Notes: generated by a model not told the origin, from the sequence alone. Positions 54,943-64,000 are shown, numbered from the stretch's first letter. The stretch: DNA of 64,000 nucleotides from Ruegeria denitrificans (GCF_001458295.1 NZ_CYUD01000013.1:62001-126000); one strand, 5' to 3'. Translations and numbers: made by a program.

Positions 54943-56946
54943 ATGGCGCTGGCTTTGGGGGTGGATACGGGTGGAACTTACACCGATGCGGTGCTGATCC
55001 GGGATGAGCGTGAGGTGATCGCCTCGGCCAAATCCTTGACCACGCGGGCTGATCTGGCAATTGGCGTGGGTCAGGCGATTCAGGCGGTTCTGGAAGCAGA
55101 GCAGGTGACGCCGGGGCAGATTTCGATGGCGTCCTTGTCGACAACTCTGGCCACAAATGCGCTGGTTGAAGGGCAAGGCGGTCGTGTTGCCTTGATTTAT
55201 ATCGGTTTCAAGGACGGTGATCTGGATAAACATGGATTGCGCGATGCGCTAAAGGGCGATCCGGCGCTGGTAATCTCAGGTGGTCACACGCATGCTGGAG
55301 GCGAGACCATGCCTTTGGACGTGGCAGCGTTGGGAGACTTTTTAGACACTCATAAAGGCGTTTCTGGCTTCGCAGTTTCCTCTCAGTTCGCCACACGCAA
55401 TCCGGCGCATGAGCTGGAAGCGGCGCGGATCATTGCGGAAAAGACGGGCGCTCCGGTGACTTGTTCGCATCATTTGTCTGCCAAGCTGAACGGCCCGAAA
55501 CGGGCGGTGACGGCGGTGCTGAATGCGCGGCTGATCGGGATGATCGACCGGTTGATCGGACGCGCGCAGGATCGGTTGCTGGAATTGGGCATCACCGCTC
55601 CGATGATGGTGGTGCGTGGCGACGGCGCGCTGATGAGCGCCGAACAGGCGCGGGAACGGCCGATTGAGACCATCCTCAGCGGGCCAGCGGCCTCGATCGT
55701 CGGGGCCAGCTGGCTGACTGGGGCCGAGAATGCCTTGGTGTCAGATATCGGCGGAACGACGACGGATGTGGCGTTGATCCGCGACGGCAAGCCTGCAATT
55801 GACCCGGCGGGCGCGCAAGTTGGCGGGTTTCGTACGATGGTCGAGGCCGTGGCTATGCGTACCCATGGTCTGGGTGGCGACAGTCAGGTTCATGTGGTCG
55901 CCGAAGGACTGGGCGGCGGCGTGTTTCTGGGCCCGCGGCGGGTCTTGCCCGTGTCGCTGATCGCTTCCGAGACGCCAGAGGTTGTCCATGATGCTCTTGA
56001 CCGTCAGTTGCGTGCAACAACCGTCGGGGAGCATGATACGCGGTTCGCACGCCGGGTTCCCGGTATTCACGCCGAAGGTCTGGCTGCGCGAGAAGAAGCC
56101 CTGTTGGATCGGCTGGGCGAACAGGTTCTGCCGCTGAGCGATCTGTTGCGCACCCGAATGGAGAACGGTGCCCTGGCACGTCTGGTAGATCGTGGGATCG
56201 TGCAGGTTTCCGGCGTGACACCGTCAGATGCCAGCCATGTGCTGGGCCGATTGGATGCATGGGATTCAGAGGCGGCGCACAAGGCGTTGGAACTGGTGGC
56301 GCGCAAGCGCGTGGGGACGGGGGACAGATTGGCCGCCGGTCCCGAAGAGCTGGCGCAGATGATCGTGAATCAGCTGACAAAACAAACATGTTTGACCTTG
56401 TTAGAGACTGCTTTTGCGGAAGATACAGCGGAATTCGAACTACCTTCCGCTGCTCTGGCTCGGCATGTTTTGACGCAAAAGGGGTTGTCAGGTCATCGTG
56501 GATTGTTAGCGCTGGATACGGCGCTGAACGTGGATGTTGTGGGTCTCGGAGCCTCAGCCCCCAGCTATTACCCGGCTGTCGGAGAACGGTTACGCGCCCG
56601 TATGATCCTGCCCGAACACGCAGGTGTGGCCAATGCCATCGGTGCCGTAGTCGGAAGGCTGACCTTGCGTCGGTCAGGCACGGTGACATCCCCATCTGAG
56701 GGGCGGTTCAGAGTCCATCTTGAAGACGGGCCGCGGGATTTTACCGAATCCGACAAGGCACTGGACCTGCTCGAATCGGTGCTGCGGGATGAGGCCGAGG
56801 GCGCGGTGCGTCAGGCTGGGGCCGCGGACATTCGGGTCGTGGTTGACCGGGACATCCGCACCGCCCGCATCGAGGCGCAAGACGTATTCGTCGAGGCGAT
56901 GGTTACCGTCGAGGCCAGTGGCCGACCCCGTGTGGCATCGGAATAG
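54943..56946 (+). CDS. Hydantoinase/oxoprolinase family protein (HyuA-like)
   Basis: 667 residues, ASKHA-like ATPase fold: the N-terminal GVDTGGTYTDAVLI phosphate loop, SLSTTLATNALVEGQGG, and the second phosphate loop LVSDIGGTTTDVALI. Related to 5-oxoprolinase and hydantoinase A. The partner HyuB-like subunit is not adjacent, so the substrate cannot be set; this may be a stand-alone form. AAGGAG fixes the start at 54943. It follows queG after 72 bp. Confidence 0.85.
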   Translation: MALALGVDTGGTYTDAVLIRDEREVIASAKSLTTRADLAIGVGQAIQAVLEAEQVTPGQISMASLSTTLATNALVEGQGGRVALIYIGFKDGDLDKHGLRDALKGDPALVISGGHTHAGGETMPLDVAALGDFLDTHKGVSGFAVSSQFATRNPAHELEAARIIAEKTGAPVTCSHHLSAKLNGPKRAVTAVLNARLIGMIDRLIGRAQDRLLELGITAPMMVVRGDGALMSAEQARERPIETILSGPAASIVGASWLTGAENALVSDIGGTTTDVALIRDGKPAIDPAGAQVGGFRTMVEAVAMRTHGLGGDSQVHVVAEGLGGGVFLGPRRVLPVSLIASETPEVVHDALDRQLRATTVGEHDTRFARRVPGIHAEGLAAREEALLDRLGEQVLPLSDLLRTRMENGALARLVDRGIVQVSGVTPSDASHVLGRLDAWDSEAAHKALELVARKRVGTGDRLAAGPEELAQMIVNQLTKQTCLTLLETAFAEDTAEFELPSAALARHVLTQKGLSGHRGLLALDTALNVDVVGLGASAPSYYPAVGERLRARMILPEHAGVANAIGAVVGRLTLRRSGTVTSPSEGRFRVHLEDGPRDFTESDKALDLLESVLRDEAEGAVRQAGAADIRVVVDRDIRTARIEAQDVFVEAMVTVEASGRPRVASE

Positions 56947-56960
56947 CCCCAATGGGGCTA
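56944..56960. terminator. Possible bidirectional hairpin between hyuA-like gene and msrA
   Basis: TAGCCCC-AAT-GGGGCTA is a perfect 7-bp stem with a 3-base loop between two convergent genes. There is no T-run, so it would be a weak or factor-assisted stop. Confidence 0.4.
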
Positions 56961-56966
56961 ACCGGA

Positions 56967-57476
56967 TTACTCAGCCGCGTCACGTTTGGGTAGAACCCAT
57001 CCTGCGCGCGGGAAGTGGCAGGTATAGCCGTTCGGGATACGTTCAAGGTAATCCTGATGCTCGGGCTCGGCCTCCCAGAAATCGCGGACAGGTTCGACCT
57101 CGGTCACCACCTTGCCAGGCCACAGGCCGCTGGCATTTACATCGGCGATTGTGTCCAAAGCCACCTGTTTCTGCTCATCGTCCAAATAGTAGATGGCCGA
57201 GCGATAGCTCATCCCACGATCATTGCCCTGACGGTTCGGTGTAGTGGGATCGTGGATCTGGAAGAAGAATTCCAGCAATTCGCGATAGGTGATTTTTGTA
57301 GGGTCGAAAAAGATCTCGATCCCTTCGGCATGGGTGCCGTGGTTGCGATACGTGGCATTGGGTACGTCACCGCCGGTATAGCCAACGCATGTACGCGAAA
57401 CGCCCGGCATTTTGCGGATCAGGTCTTGCATGCCCCAGAAACAGCCCCCGGCAAGAACGGCGCGTTGTTCGGTCAT
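56967..57476 (-). CDS. msrA: Peptide methionine sulfoxide reductase MsrA
   Basis: MsrA reduces the S-epimer of methionine sulfoxide in damaged proteins. 169 residues with the active site [10 protein letters not shown] (Cys12), [16 protein letters not shown] pattern and a [14 protein letters not shown] segment. Only this Cys and one other near the start (Cys26-ish in TCVGYTGG) are visible. It overlaps msrB by 4 nt, so both epimer reductases are made together. Confidence 0.96.
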   Translation of the reverse strand: MTEQRAVLAGGCFWGMQDLIRKMPGVSRTCVGYTGGDVPNATYRNHGTHAEGIEIFFDPTKITYRELLEFFFQIHDPTTPNRQGNDRGMSYRSAIYYLDDEQKQVALDTIADVNASGLWPGKVVTEVEPVRDFWEAEPEHQDYLERIPNGYTCHFPRAGWVLPKRDAAE

Positions 57477-57922
57477 TTGATTTCCTCCACATGGATCAGG
57501 TATTCGCCATAGCCTTCGGCCTCCATCTCATCGCGATGGATGAACCGCAGCGAGGCTGAGTTGATGCAATAGCGCAGCCCGCCATGTTCACGCGGGCCGT
57601 CCGGGAACACATGCCCCAAATGGCTGTCGCCGTGTTTCGAGCGAACTTCGGTACGGATCATACCATGGGTGGCGTCGTGGAATTCTTCCACATGCTCATG
57701 GATGATGGGTTTGGTGAAACTGGGCCAGCCACAGCCGGATTCGTATTTGTGAGTCGAGGCGAATAGCGGCTCGCCCGAGACGATGTCCACGTAAATACCC
57801 GGCTCCTTGTTGCCCAGGTATTTGCCGGTGCCCGGGCGTTCGGTTCCGCTGCGCTGCGTGACGTGAAACTCTTCGGGCGACAGGGCGGCGACGGCCTCGG
57901 GGTCTTTGGTATAGCGGGTCAT
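57473..57922 (-). CDS. msrB: Peptide methionine sulfoxide reductase MsrB
   Basis: MsrB reduces the R-epimer. 149 residues with [14 protein letters not shown] and the catalytic [14 protein letters not shown]. The two CxxC zinc motifs of E. coli MsrB are absent, so this is the zinc-free form. The start at 57922 is fixed by GGAGGAG. It lies upstream of msrA on the minus strand. Confidence 0.96.
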   Translation of the reverse strand: MTRYTKDPEAVAALSPEEFHVTQRSGTERPGTGKYLGNKEPGIYVDIVSGEPLFASTHKYESGCGWPSFTKPIIHEHVEEFHDATHGMIRTEVRSKHGDSHLGHVFPDGPREHGGLRYCINSASLRFIHRDEMEAEGYGEYLIHVEEIK

Positions 57923-58037
57923 GGCTCCTCCGGTCATTGTTCTTGGGGCATAATCTGGGGGCGCGGGCGCGGAAATCAAAGCCCTATTTCAATGCCTCGC
58001 GCAGTCGTGCGGATGTCCGGGGCATTCAGTAGCTGCG

Positions 58038-58925
58038 TCAAGTTGAGGCTTTGCTGCCCTGAGCAGGCTGTCGCGACAGTTGCACCGCTAGAATGCCCAG
58101 CGTCGTAATTCCAACCCCGACAGCATCCATCGGGCCCAGTTTTTCGCCCAGAAGTAGGGCGGCGATGGTGACGCCGAAAACGGGATTGAGGAAATGGAAG
58201 GTCGCTGCCCGGGTGGCACCGACCCGATCCAGTAGCAGAACCCAGATCAGCGTGGCCAAAAGGCCGGGGAACAAGGTGGTATAGGTGAAGGCCAGCGCGA
58301 GTGACACGGTCGGGTGGATAAAGATCGTCTCGAACATCGGAGCAGCAACGAATAGCACGGCAGAGCCGACCAACATCTGCAACCCAACCACCATCATGAA
58401 ATTGCCACCTGATGTAGCGCCGCGGATGGTCAGCGTGGCAAAGGTCAGGGCCAGGGCGCCGATAAAGCACAATGCCGCGCCAAACAGGTCAACGCCACCG
58501 CCGATTCGAGTGCTCATGATCAGGGCGACACCGGCAAATCCTGCAATCAGGCCCAATACCGCAACCGGGCGCAGCTTTTCGCCCAGAAACAGCCAGCCGG
58601 CTAAAGCCACCAACAGCGGCATGGTCGACGCGATAATGACGGCTAGCGAGGCTTCGACCGTCTGCATTGCATAGAAATTCAGGCCCAGATAAAGGGCATT
58701 TTGGCAAATACCGAACAGGATTGTCGCGCGCCACTGGGGGCGAGTCAGATGCCAGCTTTGACCCATCGCCCGCGCGATGACGACGCCCAGCAGACCCGAT
58801 ATCAAAAACCTCAGTGCCAGTGAAAACAGCGGTGACGCGTCGGCGACAATGATCCGCGCCGAGGTAAAGGCCGATGACCAGATGAAGGCAAATATCAGCC
58901 CCATGGCGATGGCGCGCAGATCCAT
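58038..58925 (-). CDS. EamA/DMT family transporter
   Basis: 295 residues with ten membrane helices in two EamA halves: GLIFAFIWSSAFTSARII, ASTMPLLVALAGWLFLGEKL, and FHFLNPVFGVTIAALLLGEK. It is an exporter type drug/metabolite transporter of unknown substrate. The start at 58925 follows AGGGGAA; the open in-frame extension is not part of the fold. It is divergent from the BCCT-like gene across 175 bp. Confidence 0.88.
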   Translation of the reverse strand: MDLRAIAMGLIFAFIWSSAFTSARIIVADASPLFSLALRFLISGLLGVVIARAMGQSWHLTRPQWRATILFGICQNALYLGLNFYAMQTVEASLAVIIASTMPLLVALAGWLFLGEKLRPVAVLGLIAGFAGVALIMSTRIGGGVDLFGAALCFIGALALTFATLTIRGATSGGNFMMVVGLQMLVGSAVLFVAAPMFETIFIHPTVSLALAFTYTTLFPGLLATLIWVLLLDRVGATRAATFHFLNPVFGVTIAALLLGEKLGPMDAVGVGITTLGILAVQLSRQPAQGSKAST

Positions 58926-59100
58926 TGGGCATTCCCCTGTCAGAACGCTGGGACTGTTCCTGAATTTCCAACAGGTCGCAAGCGCACTTGTCAAAACGCC
59001 ACACCTTCGGGGCAAGGGGGGAAATTGCGACGTTTTTGTTGATTGACTGGCCAATTAAAGATATTTCCAAGAAATCTGACCAAACAAGGGAGGTTTGTCA

Positions 59101-60303
59101 GTGCTTCTGGAATATATTCTGTCTTTTGGCGTCCTGTTGGCTTTGGGCCTGGTCGCTTTCTTCGTGGTGAAATGGTGGAACCTGCGCTGCGTCGGCGTGA
59201 CGCCCGTTCATCTTTTCACGTTCATTGCGATCCTGTTCACATCCGGTCTGGATGTCGGCCTGATCATGTTCCCGCTGACCGAGTTCGGCGGCTATGCAGA
59301 AGAGCCCGCCTATGCCTTCGCCAATCCGCTGGCGATCGAGTTCGGGTTCTGGGGCTTTTTGATCTGGGCCTTCTACTTCCTGACCGCGTTCTATTTCTGC
59401 GTGATCGAACCGCGCGTGAAGTTCTTTGAGATCCCGCTGGTCAAGCTGATCAACAACGTGGTCATCATCGGCACTTGCGCCTTCACCGCCAGCCTGTTCC
59501 TGATCTACTTGCCCGGCTACCTGCCCGAGGTCGGAGACGGCGAATCCGTGGTCACCACCTTCTATGTCATCGTGTTTGTGGTCATTCTGGCGGCGGCCTA
59601 TTCGTCGACCGATCTGAAATACGTGCGCATCCTGTCCGTTGGCTCGACCTTCCTGTTCCTGGCGCTGATCCTCGGCATGTGGGTTGCAGCTGGCATGGGC
59701 TTTACCGGCTTTGCGGATACCGGCAGCAATATCGGGGCCTATTTCGCCAATCTGCACAAGTTTGTTCTGCCGCTGACCGACTATCATGCCTTCTACCTGT
59801 TCTGGTGGTTCGCTTGGTCGATCATGATTGGCCAGTTCACCTCGCGTTTTGTGGGCGGGTTGAAGACATGGCAGCTGCTGGCCGCGCTGCTGATCTTCCC
59901 GTCGATCCCGTTGGCGATCTGGTTCACCGTTCTCTACTATTACCACCTGAACGGCATCAGCACCGCAGGAATTACCAACATCGCGATGGTGATCGTGGGC
60001 GTGACCTTCGTGATCAACTCGCTGGACTCACTGATTAGGCTCTATACGGACAACCTGAACATGACGGTCGAGCGGTTTGGCAAGGCGATCTACGTGGCGG
60101 GCAACGTCGTGCTACTGTTCGTCCTGACCCTGCTGTTCCAAAGCCAGTGGCTGCAAATCCAGTGGATCGGTGCTGTGGTCGTCGGCCTCTATCTGGCCTG
60201 CGTGGTCTATATCCTGATCACCAAACGCCAAGAGGTACTGAGCATCGACTCAATGCCCGAGGACCGGGATCTGGATTTCCACAAGGTTGAGACGGTTCAC
60301 TAA
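59101..60303 (+). CDS. Membrane protein resembling a short BCCT transporter
   Basis: 400 residues with about ten membrane helices. FWWFAWSIMIGQFTSRFVGG resembles the Trp-rich helix 8 box of betaine/choline/carnitine transporters, and FANPLAIEFGFWGFLIWAF recalls BCCT helix 3-4. It is shorter than typical BCCT (over 500), so a divergent subgroup or an unrelated family is possible. The GTG at 59101 is chosen because AGGGAGGT lies 6 bases upstream; a TTG two codons earlier would lie in that site. It is followed by a strong terminator. Confidence 0.6.
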   Translation: MLLEYILSFGVLLALGLVAFFVVKWWNLRCVGVTPVHLFTFIAILFTSGLDVGLIMFPLTEFGGYAEEPAYAFANPLAIEFGFWGFLIWAFYFLTAFYFCVIEPRVKFFEIPLVKLINNVVIIGTCAFTASLFLIYLPGYLPEVGDGESVVTTFYVIVFVVILAAAYSSTDLKYVRILSVGSTFLFLALILGMWVAAGMGFTGFADTGSNIGAYFANLHKFVLPLTDYHAFYLFWWFAWSIMIGQFTSRFVGGLKTWQLLAALLIFPSIPLAIWFTVLYYYHLNGISTAGITNIAMVIVGVTFVINSLDSLIRLYTDNLNMTVERFGKAIYVAGNVVLLFVLTLLFQSQWLQIQWIGAVVVGLYLACVVYILITKRQEVLSIDSMPEDRDLDFHKVETVH

Positions 60304-60325
60304 TCAACTTTACGAAAAGGCAGAG

Positions 60326-60353
60326 ACGGGTGCTTTGAGCGCCCGTTTTTTTT
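60326..60353 (+). terminator. Rho-independent terminator after the BCCT-like gene
   Basis: ACGGGTGC-TTTGA-GCGCCCGT (8 bp with one G-T pair) followed by TTTTTTTG. Directly after the BCCT-like stop. Confidence 0.9.
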
Positions 60354-60572
60354 GTGCGATTTTTTTTTCTAGTGGACTTGCGGAGCGGGCTTTTCTTCAC
60401 TCACGGCCTAGACTGTCCTCTCAGGCCTTAGAATGATTGCTTTGAGAGCGAAGTTACCTTTGCAAAGAGATGCATTTCACAATTGGCGCGATACTGTACT
60501 ACGGTAGTCAACGCGCTTTCGAGCGCTGCGTGGTAACAATCAGAAATAGATTTTACGCACCGAGGTTGAAAC

Positions 60573-60998
60573 ATGTTCAGCGAAGCCAGATACCAAAAAT
60601 ATATACGTGACTTTAACTCAACTTTTGTGGGCGGGATGTCACTTCCGGACTTTTTCGACAAGTACTACGAACAAGACGCCACTTTCGAATACGTGCCACA
60701 GGCCAGAAAAAATGTAGGGCGAGCCGAGATCTTGGAATTCTGGGGCGGGGTTGGCGATAAAATGCAGGAAGTCATACTTTCGCACACCCACTACCTTGCG
60801 AATGAAACAACTGTAGCGTCAGAAGCGCCTATAGACTTTCTGTGCCGGGAAGATTTGGAATGGAATGGCGTGCCGTACAAGGCGGGTACAAAGTTCCGAC
60901 TTATGATGTGTGCGTTTTACGACGTAAGCTCCAACAACAAGTTCACCTATGTCAGAGTGTATTCGATTTACAATCCGGGATACGCACCGGATCCTTAA
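60573..60998 (+). CDS. NTF2-like (SnoaL-type) protein
   Basis: 141 residues with an NTF2-like fold: DFFDKYYEQDATFEYVPQ, GRAEILEFWGGVGDKMQEVI and a late FTYVRVYSIYNPG strand. The residues lack a clear catalytic pair, so a hydratase, cyclase or binding role is open. The upstream gap (60354-60572) has no other gene. It is AT-richer than its neighbours. The ribosome-binding site is weak (GAGG). Confidence 0.7.
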   Translation: MFSEARYQKYIRDFNSTFVGGMSLPDFFDKYYEQDATFEYVPQARKNVGRAEILEFWGGVGDKMQEVILSHTHYLANETTVASEAPIDFLCREDLEWNGVPYKAGTKFRLMMCAFYDVSSNNKFTYVRVYSIYNPGYAPDP

Positions 60999-61103
60999 GC
61001 TCCGTTCTGCAGCTGAACCGCGCTGGGACTGGGATATAGAACTGAATTGGGAAAGAGCCAACAGTTGATGATCCTGTAAGATCAGCTTCGTGAAGCGTGA
61101 AAC

Positions 61104-61131
61104 AAAAAAAGGGCCCCCAGAAGGCGGCCCT
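61104..61131 (-). terminator. Rho-independent terminator of the HU gene
   Basis: On the minus strand AGGGCCGCC-TTCT-GGGGGCCCT with one mismatch is followed by TTTTTTTG. It sits after the HU stop. Confidence 0.8.
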
Positions 61132-61157
61132 CAATCGCTTGTCCGTAAAGACTGGGA

Positions 61158-61445
61158 TCAGCCGTTCACGCTGTCCTTCAGTGCCTTTGCGATGGTCATC
61201 TTGACCACCTTGTCGGCCTCTTTCTTGAACTGCTCGCCGGTGGCGGGGTTGCGCACCATGCGCTCGGGGCGCTCGCGGCAGTAGATTTTGCCAACGCCGG
61301 GTAGGGTTACCGCACCACCAGCCGACACTTCGCGGGTGATCAGGCCGGTCACGGCCTCAAGCGCCGCGTTTGCAGCTTTCTTGTCGGTTCCCATTTCGTC
61401 AGCGAGAGCAGCAACCAGCTGAGTCTTTGTCATAGGCTTTGCCAT
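61158..61445 (-). CDS. hup: HU family DNA-binding protein
   Basis: 95 residues with the HU/IHF fold: MTKTQLVAALADEMGTDKKA, LPGVGKIYCRERPERMVRNP (the DNA-contact arm with the Arg-Asn-Pro) and a C-terminal VVKMTIAKALKDSVNG. It bends and compacts DNA without strict sequence preference. AAGGAG at 9 bases fixes the start. Alone with its own terminator. Whether HU alpha or beta type is not decided. Confidence 0.95.
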   Translation of the reverse strand: MAKPMTKTQLVAALADEMGTDKKAANAALEAVTGLITREVSAGGAVTLPGVGKIYCRERPERMVRNPATGEQFKKEADKVVKMTIAKALKDSVNG

Positions 61446-61575
61446 TTCTTGGTCTCCTTAACGTGCCCGATACATAGGGCCTCACCGCGTAACTGTAACG
61501 GGATATTGTGACCGAACACAACGAATAGTAGCGCAGAAAACGCCAAAAATAGGGGGATTTCGTTGCTTTTTTGCT

Positions 61576-63039
61576 TCAGAGAAAGGCCGTTTCGTCAAAT
61601 GAACGCAATTTCCGGCTGTGCAGACGCTCTAACGGCATGCCGCGCAGGTGTTCCATCGCGCGTATTCCGATCGCCAGATGGCGACTGACCTGAGTGGTAT
61701 AGAACGCCGAAGCCATGCCGGGAAGTTTTAATTCACCATGCAGCGGTTTGTCCGACACACATAGTAAAGTGCCATAAGGAACCCGGAACCGATAGCCGTT
61801 AGCGGCGATGGTGGCGCTTTCCATGTCCAGCGCAATCGCGCGGGATTGGCTGAGGCGCTGCACCGGCCCGGACTGGTCACGCAGTTCCCAGTTTCGGTTA
61901 TCGACTGAGGCGACGGTGCCAGTCCGCATGATCCGCTTGAGCTCGTACCCTTCCAGTTCCGTGACTTCTGCCACAGCGCGCTCCAAGGCGACCTGAACCT
62001 CGGCCAAGGGTGGGATCGGCACCCAGACGGGCAGGTCATCGTCCAGCACCTTGTCTTCGCGTAGATAGGCATGGGCCAGCACGAAATCCCCCAACGCCTG
62101 GGTGTTACGCAACCCTGCGCAATGGCCAACCATCAACCAGGCGTGCGGCCGCAGGACGGCAATATGGTCGGTGGCGGTTTTGGCGTTCGACGGCCCCACC
62201 CCGATATTGACCAGTGTGATCCCGGACCCATCCGCGCGCTTGAGGTGATAGGTCGGCATCTGCGGCAGTTTCAGGGGTTGTTCCAATGCACCGTCCGGGG
62301 TCGTGATCTCGACATTTCCGGTTGAGATAAAGCTGGTATATCCGCTGTCCGGATCAGCCAGCTGCGCCCTTGCGTAGTTTTCGAACTCGGACACATAGAA
62401 CTGGTAGTTGGTGAACAGCACGTGGTTCTGGAAATGGCTGGGATCAGTCGCCGTGTAATGTGCTAGTCGCGCCAGCGAGTAATCTACCCGTTGCGCGGTG
62501 AACAAGGCCAGCGGGCCATGATCCCCTTCGTGATCATGAACGCCGTTGACGATGTCATCATTGGTGGTGGTCAGATCCGGGACATCAAATACATCGCGCA
62601 GCGTAAACCCGGCTGCACCTTGATGCGGGACAACCAGATCGGGATTGTTGGCAACGGCGAAATGCACTGGGATCGGCGTGTCAGACGCGCCGATGGACAC
62701 GGGTTGGCCGTGGTTCCGGATCAAAAGCGCGATCTGCTGCGTCAGGTAGGAGCGGAACAAATCAGGCCGTGTCACTGTGGTCGCATGGGTGCCGGGTTCG
62801 GAGACGTGGCCAAAGCTTAGACGACTGTCGACCTGCGCATAGGTCGCGGTTTTGATGCGAATCTCCGGATAATAGGCTCTGAACCTTTCGGTTGGTGCCT
62901 CTCCTTCTATTGCCTTGGAAAAACTGTCGCACAGGAATTGGGTCGCCTGATCGTAAATCTGTTCCAGACGGGCCACAGCCGCTGCAGGATCGGTAAACTT
63001 TTCGGGCGTTGGGACGTCGGGTGTTCTGATGATTGTCAT
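61576..63039 (-). CDS. amn: AMP nucleosidase
   Basis: Amn hydrolyses AMP to adenine and ribose-5-phosphate. 487 residues with the N-terminal regulatory region (SFGHVSEPGTHATTVTRPDL), a central part with LVNIGVGPSNAKTATDHIAV, and the phosphorylase-like catalytic domain ending with ALDMESATIAANGYRFRVPY (the Met-Glu-Ser of the active site). Overlaps the adjoining ade gene by 4 nt. Full length for the family. Confidence 0.95.
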   Translation of the reverse strand: MTIIRTPDVPTPEKFTDPAAAVARLEQIYDQATQFLCDSFSKAIEGEAPTERFRAYYPEIRIKTATYAQVDSRLSFGHVSEPGTHATTVTRPDLFRSYLTQQIALLIRNHGQPVSIGASDTPIPVHFAVANNPDLVVPHQGAAGFTLRDVFDVPDLTTTNDDIVNGVHDHEGDHGPLALFTAQRVDYSLARLAHYTATDPSHFQNHVLFTNYQFYVSEFENYARAQLADPDSGYTSFISTGNVEITTPDGALEQPLKLPQMPTYHLKRADGSGITLVNIGVGPSNAKTATDHIAVLRPHAWLMVGHCAGLRNTQALGDFVLAHAYLREDKVLDDDLPVWVPIPPLAEVQVALERAVAEVTELEGYELKRIMRTGTVASVDNRNWELRDQSGPVQRLSQSRAIALDMESATIAANGYRFRVPYGTLLCVSDKPLHGELKLPGMASAFYTTQVSRHLAIGIRAMEHLRGMPLERLHSRKLRSFDETAFL

Positions 63040-64000
63040 GCAAGGGGTTCCAAAAGGTCAATCTTTTCAAAGGTCCTCACGTCCACCAGTCCAAGGTCTG
63101 AAATCCGCAGCTCGGGGATTACGACGAGGGCCAGCAGAGAATGCTGCATATACGCGTTGTTCAACTGACAGCCACAGGCCTGCATCGCCGCGACCATCTG
63201 TTCCGCTTTCGCCGCCACTTCGGTCGCCGGGCTGTCCGACATTAGGCCTGCAATGGGCAGTTCAACCAGCGCCAGTTCCTCACCATCGCGGAAAATGGTG
63301 ATGCCGCCGCCCACTTCGGCCAGTCGGTTCGCGGCCAATGCCATCTGGTCGCGGTCGGTGCCCACAACGATCATGTGGTGACTGTCATGCGCCACGGTTG
63401 AGGCTATCGCCACATTGCCCTGATACCCAAAGCCCGAGACAAAAGCGTTCGTCACCCCTCCGGTGGCGCGGTGGCGTTCGACCAGCGCGATCTGACAAAC
63501 CTCACCTTCACCTTCGACCAATCCGCCGATTATTGGCAGTTCGGATTTTAACGCCTTGGTGGGGGCCTGGTTTTCAACAACGCCGATTACATTGGCCTGC
63601 ACGCGATTGGCGCCGACGGGGGCTTTGATCTCGAAATCCGCACCGGTCAGCGCGTGGCCCAAGTGCACGGTGTTGCGTGCGGCTTCAGGCCAGTTCAGGT
63701 GCGGGCAATCCACCCTAATTGCGCCCTCTTCCGCGACAACCTGACCTCGGGCGATGACCATTTCTATGGGCAGTTCTGCCAGGTCCGAGCTGAGGATGAC
63801 ATCCGCCCGCCGTCCTGGCGTGATCGAACCGATCTCTCGTTCCAACCCAAAATGAGTGGCCGTGTTGATCGTCGCCATCTGAAGGGCCACCAGCGGGTCA
63901 CAGCCACAGGCAATTGCGTGGCGCACGACGCGGTTCATGTGCCCGTCATTGACCAGAGTGCCGGAATGACAGTCGTCGGTGCAAAGGATGAAATTGCGCG
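63036..64000 (-). CDS. ade: Adenine deaminase (start lies beyond the window)
   Basis: The visible 321 codons, ending at 63036, belong to the amidohydrolase-type adenine deaminase that makes hypoxanthine and ammonia. From the right edge the frame reads FILCTDDCHSGTLVNDGHMN (metal ligands and catalytic region), and continues LEREIGSITPGRRADVILSS, GFGYQGNVAIASTVAHDSHH and VGTDRDQMALAANRLAEVGG. The N-terminal part is outside the window. Its stop overlaps the amn start (ATGA), so AMP is degraded through adenine to hypoxanthine by one operon. Confidence 0.95.
   Translation of the reverse strand, partial: RNFILCTDDCHSGTLVNDGHMNRVVRHAIACGCDPLVALQMATINTATHFGLEREIGSITPGRRADVILSSDLAELPIEMVIARGQVVAEEGAIRVDCPHLNWPEAARNTVHLGHALTGADFEIKAPVGANRVQANVIGVVENQAPTKALKSELPIIGGLVEGEGEVCQIALVERHRATGGVTNAFVSGFGYQGNVAIASTVAHDSHHMIVVGTDRDQMALAANRLAEVGGGITIFRDGEELALVELPIAGLMSDSPATEVAAKAEQMVAAMQACGCQLNNAYMQHSLLALVVIPELRISDLGLVDVRTFEKIDLLEPLA

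Noticed and set aside
59098..59946. Antisense frame of 282 codons over the BCCT-like gene
   Set aside because: Composition is dominated by Gln/Asp/His/Gly typical of the antisense of a membrane protein; no start signal.
1..64000. CRISPR array or prophage
   Set aside because: No spaced direct repeats and no phage structural or integrase genes were seen.

Overview
The window looks like about 64 kb of a marine Rhodobacterales (Roseobacter-group) chromosome. This rests on gene content and order: maf-aroE-coaE-dnaQ-secB-fxsA-timA-mltA-smr next to hemJ and rho; AddAB instead of RecBCD; a RegB-SenC-RegA redox regulon beside ahcY; Lin0512 and DUF1127 proteins; and a DivL-type PAS protein. The DNA is GC-rich, and genes are tightly packed with many ATGA overlaps. 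No species can be named from the sequence alone.

Layout. (1) Positions 1-1241 hold the start of rho and hemJ, both running left, then a 404-bp AT-rich non-coding stretch with DnaA-box-like sequences. maf-aroE-coaE-dnaQ runs right from it. The gene order matches the known alphaproteobacterial oriC neighbourhood, so this is a good candidate chromosome origin. (2) 4.0-14.7 kb: secB, fxsA, timA, mltA, smr, two MFS transporters, an outer-membrane-type lipoprotein hydrolase, hslU and hslV split by an opposing MFS gene, DUF1127, a tandem Lin0512 pair and trxA. (3) 14.7-27.6 kb: a coupled leftward chain tsaE-amgK-murU-addB-addA (tRNA modification, peptidoglycan sugar recycling, recombination), preceded by divL-like and regB genes, with senC and regA running the other way. 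(4) 27.6-36 kb: an HD hydrolase, ahcY, an extensin-like protein, DUF2853, an unrecognised membrane protein, and the leftward cluster tsaD-gpsA-yciI-EVE. (5) 36-40.4 kb: hemD, a mitofilin/Mic60-type membrane protein with a hexanucleotide repeat, a HemY protein, and a CoxG-like protein. (6) 40.4-43.5 kb: the only gene-poor, AT-richer accessory stretch, with a PAP2 membrane protein, small ORFs, a HicA-like orphan and a tRNA-Leu(CAG) whose 3' end faces this stretch. (7) 43.7-64 kb: an NDUFA9-like protein, uppP, gltD-GFA-gltB, mtgA, a GST, queG, a hydantoinase/oxoprolinase protein, msrA/msrB, an EamA exporter, a BCCT-like membrane protein, an NTF2-like protein, HU, and amn-ade.

How the genes fit together. 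Most are housekeeping. The clearest functional groups are glutamate synthase (gltBD), redox control (regB/senC/regA), methyl-cycle turnover (ahcY), MurNAc recycling (amgK-murU), AddAB double-strand-break repair, protein and oxidative-damage care (hslUV, trxA, msrA/B), and adenine salvage (amn-ade). I did not find a clearly new multi-gene system. The items most worth a second look are the oriC candidate, the HicA-like orphan beside tRNA-Leu, the kinase-less DivL-type protein beside RegB, the Mic60-type gene with its (Glu-Ala) repeat, and the tandem Lin0512 pair.
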